A stretch of 64,000 nt of DNA from Cyanobacteriota bacterium. GTDB taxonomy: Bacteria > Cyanobacteriota > Vampirovibrionia > Vampirovibrionales > Vampirovibrionaceae. The stretch lies in NCBI GenBank assembly GCA_019751815.1, contig JAIEMW010000001.1:1000197-1064196 (forward strand). Reading direction: 5' to 3'. Positions 26,141 to 34,105 of the stretch are shown here, one piece after another. The notes under the pieces are model-generated. The model saw nothing but the letters and a program-made list of their open reading frames with translations, was not told the origin of the DNA and searched no databases. Each line of letters begins with the position of its first letter. Position 1 is the first letter of the stretch. The translations under genes were made by a program, and so were the position numbers.

Positions 26141-27508
26141 ATGAACCCGACGATTAATCCTGCTATGAAGCCCGCTGTGTTTCGCCAGGCGCGCACGCCT
26201 CAATTTCAAGGTTATCAAATCGTTGTGGGGAAAGAAAAACAACTCGATTCTCTTGCACAAAAACTACGGAAACTCTCCGCCGAACAAGGCTTTCAACTGG
26301 CCCTGGATGAAACTGCCATTGCTCGCACCACAGCCGTTCCAGCATTAGCCACCCCAAAAGCCACCACGCTTGCCTCTCTCATAAAACAGTTGGTCGCCCT
26401 GGCCAAACAAAGCACAGAGGCACTAAAGCCCAAACCTAACACCACCGTAGAAGCGCTCCTAGATGCGACCGCAGAAGCCACAGCAAGTCTTGTTCCTGCC
26501 CTAAAAACCGTCACCTCCCCAGAGACAGAAGCCCTGAACGCCACCATTCTCAAGGCGCTTTCAGAACTGATCAAAGATCTTTCCGGGCTGTCCGTCAAAC
26601 CCGACGACCTCAAAAAATGGGGCGAACCCGGTGGCCCCCAAGTGATGGTGGTGTATACCGGCGCAGATGCAGCGGCTTACGAAAATAACCAAGCCGTGTT
26701 ACTTCCCATCCTAAAAGCCATCAGTGCCGCTCTCACCAAGGCCAGCGAGCTTTTTGCAGAAAATGTCGGAAAACTCAATGACGCGCTTGGTGTAGAAGAC
26801 CCTCGTCGAAAGCAGCTGATCCCTCGCCTGCTCAAGGGATCGCTCATGGGTGCACTACCCACCCTGATAGCGGCACTCCCGCCAGAACTGCAAGATGTAG
26901 AGGGGCTTAATGCCAAACTTGAGGCACTGCAAAAGGACACAGATGTTGAAAAAGCCTTAGAGCCGCTGTTAATTGATATCGGCCTTGCTGTCGCTAAAGC
27001 CAAGGGAGACAGCATCCCTGCAGATGCCCCAGCCAGCCTCACCCCAGCCCAAGTGAAGTCTCAAGTATCAGCAGTGTTAACGCTGGCTGCCGGTAAATTG
27101 GGACTCCCTGAAGCCTACGCTACAGCCGTTGAAACGAGTTTGTCAGGCCCACTCAACATTGCCGGTGACTTACTGCAAACCGTTAAAGATCCCTTGAACC
27201 TGCCCAAACTGCTCTCAAACAGACCCCGCCCGGTCACCGTTCCCCGCATGTATTCGGCCTTAAGAAAACCGGTTGTCACCGCCGCAGGGGCTCCCTTGGT
27301 CTCCACCAAACCCATTCGATTAAATTTAGAAGCTTTCTTAACCGTGATTGGAGGCGCTTTGAAAGCAGGCCGAGATGCCAGCCAGAATTACGGCATTAAA
27401 CTCACGTTTAAGCCCAAAGCCTATCAGTATCCCCCTCAAGTGGTTCAACTCGCAAGGCAATTGGGCATCACCCCTGCAGAAGCAGCGAAGCTATTTGCCC
27501 CCAAATAG
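26141..27508 (+). CDS. Alanine/leucine-rich helical protein of unknown function
   Basis: A 455-residue protein with no recognised family. There is no signal peptide. Residues 1-30 form an extended start with PAVFRQARTPQFQGYQIVVG, and then nearly the whole protein is predicted helical and rich in Ala, Leu, Lys and Pro (LASLIKQLVALAKQSTEAL, AISAALTKASELFAENVG). Two stretches are alike in pattern, each pairing a Leu/Ala helix with KP or DP turns, so an old internal duplication is possible. The C-terminal 70 residues are more mixed and basic (GIKLTFKPKAYQYPPQVVQ). ATG 26141 is the first start after a gap. It is convergent with the aminopeptidase gene, with a 4-base gap. It may be a lineage-specific structural or surface-associated protein. 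Confidence 0.6.
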   Translation: MNPTINPAMKPAVFRQARTPQFQGYQIVVGKEKQLDSLAQKLRKLSAEQGFQLALDETAIARTTAVPALATPKATTLASLIKQLVALAKQSTEALKPKPNTTVEALLDATAEATASLVPALKTVTSPETEALNATILKALSELIKDLSGLSVKPDDLKKWGEPGGPQVMVVYTGADAAAYENNQAVLLPILKAISAALTKASELFAENVGKLNDALGVEDPRRKQLIPRLLKGSLMGALPTLIAALPPELQDVEGLNAKLEALQKDTDVEKALEPLLIDIGLAVAKAKGDSIPADAPASLTPAQVKSQVSAVLTLAAGKLGLPEAYATAVETSLSGPLNIAGDLLQTVKDPLNLPKLLSNRPRPVTVPRMYSALRKPVVTAAGAPLVSTKPIRLNLEAFLTVIGGALKAGRDASQNYGIKLTFKPKAYQYPPQVVQLARQLGITPAEAAKLFAPK

Positions 27509-27512
27509 TGGT

Positions 27513-29102
27513 TTATAGCCCGTAGAGATAATACAGTAAGGTACGAACACCCACCCCCGTGGCTCCTTTGGGCACCTCAGGCAGATCTTTGCTGGTGTAA
27601 GCTGGGCCTGCAATATCCAGGTGAGCCCAGGCGCGGTTGTCTTCAATAAATTCCTTTAAAAACATCCCGGCGGCCGATGTTCCGGCTTCTCCGCCGGATC
27701 CTGCATTGATGAGATCGGCCACATCACTTTTCAGTGCATCCTTATACTCATCGTACAGCGGCAGTTGCCAGTATTTTTCGCCGGCCTTATCGCCCGCTTC
27801 TCGCAACTTATCAATCAGTTCTTGCCCGGTCCCAAGAATACCTGAGGCCACTTTGCCAAGAGCCACCACACAGGCCCCTGTCAGTGTAGCCAGATCGATA
27901 ATCTCATCCGGCTGAACCTCTTTTTGAGCATAGGTTAAGGCGTCACATAGGATTAAACGACCTTCTGCATCGGTGTTATTTACCTCGATGGTCTTGCCTT
28001 TCATTGAGGTCACAATATCCCCGGGCCGGCTGGAGTGCGCACTCGGCATGTTCTCACAGGTGGGCACAAACACATCCACCTGGATGTCCAATTGACCAAG
28101 TTCTGCGATGGCGCGGATGGTACACAGGGCAGCTGCGGCACCGGCCATGTCCATCTTCATCAGCTCCATGCTTTTGGCAGGCTTTAAAGAAAGGCCGCCA
28201 CTGTCAAAGGTAATGCCTTTTCCCACAATGGCCACGCGTTTACGCGGACTCTTGGGCTTATAAGACAGGTGAATCAAGAAAGGCGGCTCATCACTACCCC
28301 GGGCAACCAGATGGAAAGCCCCCATGCCCAGTTTTTGAATATCTTTCATCTCCAAAATCTTGCACTGTAAGCCTTTAATGGCCTTGGCTTGATCTCGTAA
28401 AAAAGTGGGCGTGATGTGATTGGGAGAATCAAAGACCCAATCCCGAGCCAAATTGACATTACGGGCGATCACCTGACCCCAGCGAATGCCTTCCTGAACG
28501 GCATCTATCTTGTTCTCATCCTGCTCCACAATGGTGATCGTCTGGATTTCGACCGGGGCTTTTGGGCCCTTTTCATCGGTATCTGCTTCAGGCGTCGCCT
28601 GATTCGGCGCCGCAATTGACCCAGTATCTGCAGCATTTGACCGTGTTTTATGTTTGGTGAATTTGTATGCCCCCAGCAGGACCCCTTCTGTCAGCAAGCG
28701 AGCAGCTTCTGTTGGGTTGAACCCACCGATGCCTGCCCCATGCAAAATGGTGGCGACGGTTTCGATTTTTAAGCGCATGCAAGCTCGAATCGCGGCGGCA
28801 GACGCACGGCGCAGTGCTTGACTGTTTAAATCCTTGGCCTTGCCCAAGCCCACCAAAACCACATAGCGGGCGCACAAGAGCTGATGGGTGTGAATAATAA
28901 AGGTTTCACCCAACTTTCCAGAAAAGCGTTCACTCACTTCCAACTCACGGGTGATGGCCCCTTTCAGCGCCTTATCCACGGCTGCCGTCGCGCCGCCTGG
29001 TTTTAAGACACCTTCAAACAAATTCACCACCAGGACATCGGCATCAAATTGCACAATATCCTCTGGCACCACGGTCAACGTTAAAAGCGGGGAAGTGGTC
29101 AT
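27513..29102 (-). CDS. pepA: Leucyl aminopeptidase (M17 family)
   Basis: A cytosolic, two-metal M17 aminopeptidase that removes N-terminal residues from peptides. I use ATG 29102 (529 residues) because AAGGAG lies 8 bases upstream; an ATG at 29147 would add 15 residues without a better ribosome site. The catalytic domain shows GKGITFDSGGLSLKP (metal ligands and catalytic lysine), MKMDMAGAAAAL, and the hallmark NNTDAEGRLILCDAL. The N-terminal macro-like domain spans about residues 1-170. Between the domains sits an extra hydrophilic linker of about 35 residues (Ala/Thr/Asp-rich, around residues 170-205), absent from the standard 500-residue enzymes. A possible role beside peptide turnover is DNA binding, known only for some relatives. 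Confidence 0.95.
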   Translation of the reverse strand: MTTSPLLTLTVVPEDIVQFDADVLVVNLFEGVLKPGGATAAVDKALKGAITRELEVSERFSGKLGETFIIHTHQLLCARYVVLVGLGKAKDLNSQALRRASAAAIRACMRLKIETVATILHGAGIGGFNPTEAARLLTEGVLLGAYKFTKHKTRSNAADTGSIAAPNQATPEADTDEKGPKAPVEIQTITIVEQDENKIDAVQEGIRWGQVIARNVNLARDWVFDSPNHITPTFLRDQAKAIKGLQCKILEMKDIQKLGMGAFHLVARGSDEPPFLIHLSYKPKSPRKRVAIVGKGITFDSGGLSLKPAKSMELMKMDMAGAAAALCTIRAIAELGQLDIQVDVFVPTCENMPSAHSSRPGDIVTSMKGKTIEVNNTDAEGRLILCDALTYAQKEVQPDEIIDLATLTGACVVALGKVASGILGTGQELIDKLREAGDKAGEKYWQLPLYDEYKDALKSDVADLINAGSGGEAGTSAAGMFLKEFIEDNRAWAHLDIAGPAYTSKDLPEVPKGATGVGVRTLLYYLYGL

Positions 29103-29192
29103 AATCGTGTCTCCTTGGGGCATCTCCTTGGGATTATTTCCTTGCATGATACCGTGCCTGAAAAAAACTGTCTTGCGAAAAACTGTCTTGAT

Positions 29193-31172
29193 TTATAGTA
29201 GCGAGGCGATTACTGTCATGTCCAGAGTGATATAGGCACTCGACTCATGGGTATACGTCACGTGCCCAGGATACGAATCGGGAATCTTTCGGACATACCT
29301 CACTGGGGCATAGACCACCGGAATGTGTGTCCCCGATCGACCCTCACTGAAATATACAGCCAAATTGAGGGCCTCTAAGAGGGTCTGTGGGTATGTTTTT
29401 TCGAGAAAATCACTGGGTTGTGCTTCCGGTTTTTGGGCTTCTTTCTGTATTTGAACCACCACGTGTGAGCCAGGCATATTCTGGACATGGGCCCACCAAT
29501 GGTAGGGAGCGGCTTCTTGGGATAGCAACTTGGCATTGCCATGTCCTGATCGCCCCACAAGGATAGGAATCCCTTCTGAGCTCAGCACTCTTAAAATACC
29601 AGAGGCCTGTGGTGCTTTTGATTGGCCTGTTTTTGCCTGGCCCTTTTTAGACGCTTTACTGGGAAGAGCAGACGTGCGCTTAAGCCCTCTAAACGCCAGA
29701 TAATCAGACAGGCCGTCGAGAGTAAACCACTCATCACGGATCGCAATGAGGGCTTCCAGTGTTTCTGCCTGTGCCACCCAGAGCCTGTTTTCTTGCAAAT
29801 ACTGCTGTATCGATTCCAGCTGGTGCCGTTGCGTGAGTGCATGGGTCCTGCGGGCTCGTTCTTTTTTGGCCCGCTGAAAGAACCAGGCCGCAACATCGGC
29901 CCAACTGCTTGCATTGACAGCACTGGGAGGAACCGTCAATGAGAATGTGCTATCGCTATAAGGATCATTTACAGAAATAGTCTCTCCTGCTAGGCGTGCG
30001 GGCTCTATTCCGGGGAGTGCGTCAGGGATATTCATCCAACTGAGTATTTTCTGACCTGTTTCAGTCTGGCTTTCGAGCAAACCAGAGTCATCTGGGCGCA
30101 GTTCTACTAGTCGGGTTTCAATCCGACCAAGGGCCTTTGTTAATGCGTCTAACAGACTCTGTCTAAACCGACTGACAGTGGCCAGAGTCAGATACGCTTC
30201 TGCATAGGCTCTGAGCATCTGAGATACCGTTTCATAGGGCAGCGTCTGGCAATTTTCAGACAAATCTACCTGATTTTGTAATTGATTTTGGGCTCGCAAC
30301 AGTCCATAACTCAGCGGCATCGAGCCCTCAAGCACCGTATGCGGCTTAAAGTATTCGGCCAATGGATTCTGCTGGATACCACGCGCCTGTAAAGACACCA
30401 AAAATTGGTATAAAGCGGCAAAATCGCCTCGGGTAATTTCACTCACTCGGGTCAACAGCCGGTTACCCAAGCCCCAGTAAGTTCTGCTCAACAGTGCGGC
30501 AATTTCATCGGGCGATTCTGCCGAGTGCTGTCTAAGAAGGTCACAGAACTGTGCTTCGCTGGTGTCTATCAAGCGGCTTTTCCCTTGGGGTCTGGGAGGC
30601 GGGATATAGGGCAAGCCCGCAGCCACCTCTCGGTAACGGCTCATCTTGGCACTCACCGTATGGGCCACCCCCAGCATTCTGGCGGATTCTGGTTCTGTAA
30701 TATCCACCAGTATCATATTGGTTTGTTTCCCCATCAGCTCGAGCGACAACACATAGGTGACCGCCTGTCCCAGCTCGTTAAAATGATCAAAGCGGAGATC
30801 AAGCACCCGTTCATCTGGATGGCTCTTGATATAAGACAATTTTGCGCCTTGCAACGCTTTACGCAGCTGCATACAAAAACCCGTCGGACGTTCAAAAGGC
30901 TCTAAAACCCATTGGTTCAGAGCCTGAGACCGGGTTAAAAAGCAACACGGCGACTCGGGACTGAGTTGAATATAGAATCTGTCAGGCTGCCCAGCAGAGA
31001 GCGCCCCCCCCCAGAACTGAATCACAAATTCTGTCCGGGTGAGGTGCTGGATTTTACTGACACGGGTGCCGGCCAGTTGCTGATTAAGCTCTTCAGCCAA
31101 AAAGGCCAGCGTCACCGCATCCAGTGCTTGAAAAACTGGGGCCTGAGTACTGGCAATTAGGGGGGTGGCCAT
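29193..31172 (-). CDS. rqcH: Rqc2/RqcH-type NFACT protein (ribosome quality control)
   Basis: A 659-residue NFACT protein. In bacteria RqcH binds obstructed 50S-peptidyl-tRNA complexes and directs C-terminal alanine tails that mark stalled chains for decay. The N-terminal NFACT domain is recognisable by DAVTLAFLAEELNQQLAGTRV at the start and LELMGKQTNMILVD. Two helix-hairpin-helix and coiled-coil parts occupy about residues 170-480 (RRTHALTQRHQLESIQQYL), and the C-terminal NFACT-R domain has ILVGRSGHGNAKLL, WWAHVQNMPGSHVVVQ and the end block with YAPVRYVRKIP and PGHVTYTHE. Older annotation calls such genes fibronectin-binding protein. The family is common in Firmicutes and Cyanobacteria but missing from most Proteobacteria. 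Confidence 0.92.
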   Translation of the reverse strand: MATPLIASTQAPVFQALDAVTLAFLAEELNQQLAGTRVSKIQHLTRTEFVIQFWGGALSAGQPDRFYIQLSPESPCCFLTRSQALNQWVLEPFERPTGFCMQLRKALQGAKLSYIKSHPDERVLDLRFDHFNELGQAVTYVLSLELMGKQTNMILVDITEPESARMLGVAHTVSAKMSRYREVAAGLPYIPPPRPQGKSRLIDTSEAQFCDLLRQHSAESPDEIAALLSRTYWGLGNRLLTRVSEITRGDFAALYQFLVSLQARGIQQNPLAEYFKPHTVLEGSMPLSYGLLRAQNQLQNQVDLSENCQTLPYETVSQMLRAYAEAYLTLATVSRFRQSLLDALTKALGRIETRLVELRPDDSGLLESQTETGQKILSWMNIPDALPGIEPARLAGETISVNDPYSDSTFSLTVPPSAVNASSWADVAAWFFQRAKKERARRTHALTQRHQLESIQQYLQENRLWVAQAETLEALIAIRDEWFTLDGLSDYLAFRGLKRTSALPSKASKKGQAKTGQSKAPQASGILRVLSSEGIPILVGRSGHGNAKLLSQEAAPYHWWAHVQNMPGSHVVVQIQKEAQKPEAQPSDFLEKTYPQTLLEALNLAVYFSEGRSGTHIPVVYAPVRYVRKIPDSYPGHVTYTHESSAYITLDMTVIASLL

Positions 31173-31190
31173 CGTCAGTCTTCGATGATA

Positions 31191-31658
31191 TTAGGCGTTT
31201 GCACGGGCCAAAAGCGATGTGGTGGAGCGACCCGGAACCGTTGGGATAAACACCAGCCGAGTACCCACGGCTTGCAGCGCCTTGGCTTCTGGAAGTGTCT
31301 CTTGATCATAGTCCCCACCTTTCACATGCACATCTGGATGAAGCTTCACCAGCCACTGCTCAGGACTCTGGGCATCAAATATACAGACGTAATCGACACA
31401 AGAGAGCCCTGCCAGAATTTCTGCCCTGTCTGCTTCCGTGTTGATCGGCCTTGTTGGACCTTTTAAGGCACTCACTGAGGTATCACTATTCAGCAGCACA
31501 ATCAATACGTCACCAGTCTGTTTTGCGGCTTGTAGATAGCGCAAGTGCCCTACATGCAAGAGATCAAAACAGCCATTGGTAGTGACGACTTGCTTACCAG
31601 CAAGAGCAAAAGCCTCTCGCTCTTTCAGCAAGTCGTCAAAAGAAAGAACGCGTCCCAC
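31191..31658 (-). CDS. rfaE2: D-glycero-beta-D-manno-heptose 1-phosphate adenylyltransferase (HldE C-terminal type)
   Basis: A 155-residue nucleotidyltransferase that makes ADP-heptose, the precursor for LPS inner core. The TNGCFDLLHVGHLRYL block holds the HxGH signature of cytidylyltransferase-fold enzymes, and VKGGDYDQETLPEA and IPTVPGRSTTSLL are typical of RfaE2/HldE. The frame is open far upstream, but the upstream part overlaps the foldase gene in another frame. Family members begin with a motif like xKILSLEEL-REE, matched here by VGRVLSFDDLLKERE, so I place the start at GTG 31658, 10 bases after the foldase stop. That makes it a stand-alone enzyme lacking the HldE kinase domain, and probably translated by re-initiation after the foldase gene. 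GmhB, the phosphatase of the same pathway, is encoded at 45.7 kb. Confidence 0.9.
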   Translation of the reverse strand: MGRVLSFDDLLKEREAFALAGKQVVTTNGCFDLLHVGHLRYLQAAKQTGDVLIVLLNSDTSVSALKGPTRPINTEADRAEILAGLSCVDYVCIFDAQSPEQWLVKLHPDVHVKGGDYDQETLPEAKALQAVGTRLVFIPTVPGRSTTSLLARANA

Positions 31659-31668
31659 GGATCTGGGT

Positions 31669-32871
31669 TTATTGTCCAGGAGCCGGAACTGCACCAACTG
31701 GAGGTGCTTGTCCAGGTCCTTCTGGAGCACCTTGAGGACCGCCCATTTGGGGTCCAGCCGGCATTTTGGGTTTGTATTTATCTTCAATTTCGATTTTGGC
31801 GACTTTTTTCTTCTCGGCCATCCATGTTTGCAGCACCTGTTGGCGCTTGCTGGATTGCACCATCGAGACAATATCCTTTTTCACCGCATCAAAGCTTTGT
31901 TTGTGAGGCTTCATCACATCATTGACTTCAATAATGTGAAAGCCGAATTGGCTTTCTAACACATTGGGGTACAACCCACCGACTTTGGTCTTTTTGGCGG
32001 CGGCCCAAAAGACGGGATCAATAAAGCGTTGCTCAACATAATTCAGGTCTCCGCCTTTGGTTCCTGAACCCGGATCTTCGGAGTATTTTTTCGCCAGATT
32101 CGCAAAATCAGACTGATTGGCCTGGACTTCTTTGAGGACTTTTTCTGCCAGTGCGCGTTTTTCTTGACGAACTTTTTCAATCTCCACCTGAGCTTCAGCA
32201 TCTGAGAGCTTCGGGTTCTTCTCCAGCAAGGATTTTTTCAATTCTGGTTCAACCACTTTAAACAGGATATGGCTGGCTTTAATCCGCTCAGGCACATCAA
32301 ATTCCGTGGGATGAGAGGCAAAATACCGCTCAGCTTCAGCGTCACTCACCACCAGTTGCGAGGCACCTTGTTTATCGACAAATTTTTGGACCAATAGCTC
32401 CATCCGCAAGGCTTTGTCAAAGTCCGCTTCTGTCACCTCATTTTGTTTAAGAATGGCGAGAAACCCATCACGGCTCCCCATTTTCTTAATCTGCTCATCT
32501 TTAAACTTGGCCACATCGGTATCTGCAACCACCACACCCAGTTTTTGAGCGTCGTTTTTAATCAAGGTGGTAAAAATAAGCTTGTTGAGTGCCATCTGAC
32601 CGAGCACTTCTTTGATCATGGGATTTTCTGCCTCAGATCCGCCCTTGCCATCAGCATTTTTTTTGTGAAGGTCGATGTGCATCATTTTGGCAAATTGAGC
32701 GGTGGTTTCATCATACTCACCCTTGGTAATCACGGTGCCGTCAACAGTAGCCACCTTTTCTTGCAGCAGGGCACAGCCACTCAGGGGAAAAAGGCTTCCC
32801 AGTACCAAAGTGGCTGCCAGTGCAGCTGTAAACAACGTTTTTTGTGCCTTACCTGAAGTATGTGCCGTCAT
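31669..32871 (-). CDS. PpiC-type peptidyl-prolyl isomerase lipoprotein (PrsA/SurA-like foldase)
   Basis: A 400-residue exported foldase. The N-terminus has a lipoprotein signal with a lipobox at PLSGCALLQ (cysteine near residue 33), so the mature protein should be lipid-anchored at the membrane. A SurA-like N-terminal helical domain (about 40-190) precedes a parvulin PpiC domain at about residues 190-330 (PERIKASHILFKV, LAKKYSEDPGSGTKGGDLNYVEQR, SQFGFHIIEV). The C-terminal 30 residues are Pro/Gly/Gln-rich (QGAPEGPGQAPPVGAVPAPG). It helps exported proteins fold in the periplasm, a likely need with very large beta-helical exoproteins and barrel proteins. AAGGA precedes the start ATG. The rfaE2 GTG follows 10 bases after its stop. 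Confidence 0.9.
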   Translation of the reverse strand: MTAHTSGKAQKTLFTAALAATLVLGSLFPLSGCALLQEKVATVDGTVITKGEYDETTAQFAKMMHIDLHKKNADGKGGSEAENPMIKEVLGQMALNKLIFTTLIKNDAQKLGVVVADTDVAKFKDEQIKKMGSRDGFLAILKQNEVTEADFDKALRMELLVQKFVDKQGASQLVVSDAEAERYFASHPTEFDVPERIKASHILFKVVEPELKKSLLEKNPKLSDAEAQVEIEKVRQEKRALAEKVLKEVQANQSDFANLAKKYSEDPGSGTKGGDLNYVEQRFIDPVFWAAAKKTKVGGLYPNVLESQFGFHIIEVNDVMKPHKQSFDAVKKDIVSMVQSSKRQQVLQTWMAEKKKVAKIEIEDKYKPKMPAGPQMGGPQGAPEGPGQAPPVGAVPAPGQ

Positions 32872-33049
32872 GATCCAAAGGGTCCTTCCAACATTTATTT
32901 ATCTAGATCTATATCTGTTATCTGGTCTAGCTTTGCTGGCCAATCAACACATGGCCCAATAGCCCGCATGAGATTCATCTGCATCTCATCGATCTCTTAT
33001 CTGTATCAAGGGGCATTATAACGAGAGCGGACTCTATAATAAAGAAGTG

Positions 33050-34063
33050 ATGATCCTGCCTCAAATTTTGTCCTGCTTTCAAGAAGCTGCCGTCCTGTTC
33101 TTGGAGTACCTTGATGTCCACAAGAACGTCTCTCGCCATACTCTCAGGGCATACACCCGAGACCTTCAAGAGTTTACAGCCTGGTTAGGCACCCATATCG
33201 AATTGACGCAGAAAGAAGTCAGTAGCGAAGAAGAACGCAGCCCGATTGAATTCACTCAGCCGCAAGCGCTTTCGAGCTTTTTCAGAGCGCTTCCGAATCG
33301 TTACAGCGTGTTTCTCTCTGCTCGTGGACATGCACGAACCACGGTGGCGAGAAAACTCTCTTGTACACAATCGTTTTTTAAGTTCATCACCAAAGAACGT
33401 CTGTTAGAAAGTCTAAGCTCGACTGAAGCAGCATCCATCCCTAAGCTTCCCTTAACATTTCACCGGCCTAAACAGCCCAAACAGCTTCCTCATTTCCTCA
33501 CACAACCCGAAGTTTCACAATTACTCTCTACCTGTTCTCGTATCCAAGACGAAAACAGTGCTTCCTTCTTTCCACTGAGAAACCGGGCGATTATTCACAT
33601 GCTTTTTGCCTCTGGTATCCGTGTCAGTGAACTCACCCAACTCAACTGGCAAGATTTGGACTGGACCCTGGGTGAGATCAGAGTGCTTGGCAAGGGTCAG
33701 CGAGAACGCATTGCCTTTGTGAGTGATGCCGCCCTAACTGATCTCAGGCAATATCATGCTCTTAGTCCTCATACACAGGCTGAAGATCCCGTTTTTTTAA
33801 ACCGCGACGGTACCAGACTCACCCCCAGAAGTGTGGCTCGACTCATCAATCAAGTGGGTGAGCAGGCGGGTCTGAGTAAAAAGCTTCACCCTCACCTGTT
33901 TCGCCACAGTTTTGCAACATTCTTGCTCAATAACGGCGTGGACCTTCGGGCCGTGCAAGAATTACTTGGTCACGTGAGTATACGAAGCACGCAAATTTAT
34001 ACCCATGTCACCACAGAAAGACTCCGCAAAGCCTACCTGTCCGCCCACCCCCGAGCCAAATAA
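33050..34063 (+). CDS. Tyrosine recombinase, XerC/XerD-like
   Basis: A 337-residue site-specific recombinase (start ATG 33050; an adjacent GTG at 33047 is in frame). The N-terminal SAM-like core-binding domain (ALFLEYLDVHKNVSRHTLRAYTRDLQEF-type block, residues 15-100) carries a basic insert-rich stretch, and the catalytic domain shows all key residues: arginine in LFASGIRVSELTQL, lysine in VLGKGQRERI, HLFRHSFATFLL with the H-x-x-R pair, LLGHVSIRSTQIYTHV and the tyrosine in IYTHV. Spacing and motifs match the Xer group, which resolves chromosome dimers at dif, rather than phage integrases. No inverted repeats, att sites or mobile genes flank it, so a housekeeping role is likely; whether it is XerC or XerD cannot be decided. 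Confidence 0.88.
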   Translation: MILPQILSCFQEAAVLFLEYLDVHKNVSRHTLRAYTRDLQEFTAWLGTHIELTQKEVSSEEERSPIEFTQPQALSSFFRALPNRYSVFLSARGHARTTVARKLSCTQSFFKFITKERLLESLSSTEAASIPKLPLTFHRPKQPKQLPHFLTQPEVSQLLSTCSRIQDENSASFFPLRNRAIIHMLFASGIRVSELTQLNWQDLDWTLGEIRVLGKGQRERIAFVSDAALTDLRQYHALSPHTQAEDPVFLNRDGTRLTPRSVARLINQVGEQAGLSKKLHPHLFRHSFATFLLNNGVDLRAVQELLGHVSIRSTQIYTHVTTERLRKAYLSAHPRAK

Positions 34064-34105
34064 CAAGCTTAAAATAAGCAATATTAGAAAGCCCCACCCA
34101 CCTCC

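Noticed and set aside
31659..31871. N-terminal extension of the heptose-phosphate adenylyltransferase frame
   Set aside because: It lies in another frame of the foldase gene and family homology begins only at GTG 31658.
33035..33040. TATAAT as the promoter of the Xer gene
   Set aside because: Only 9 bases before the ATG and without a recognisable -35 box.
33050..34063. Integrase of a mobile element
   Set aside because: No att repeats, tRNA or phage/plasmid genes adjoin it; sequence motifs fit housekeeping XerC/XerD.
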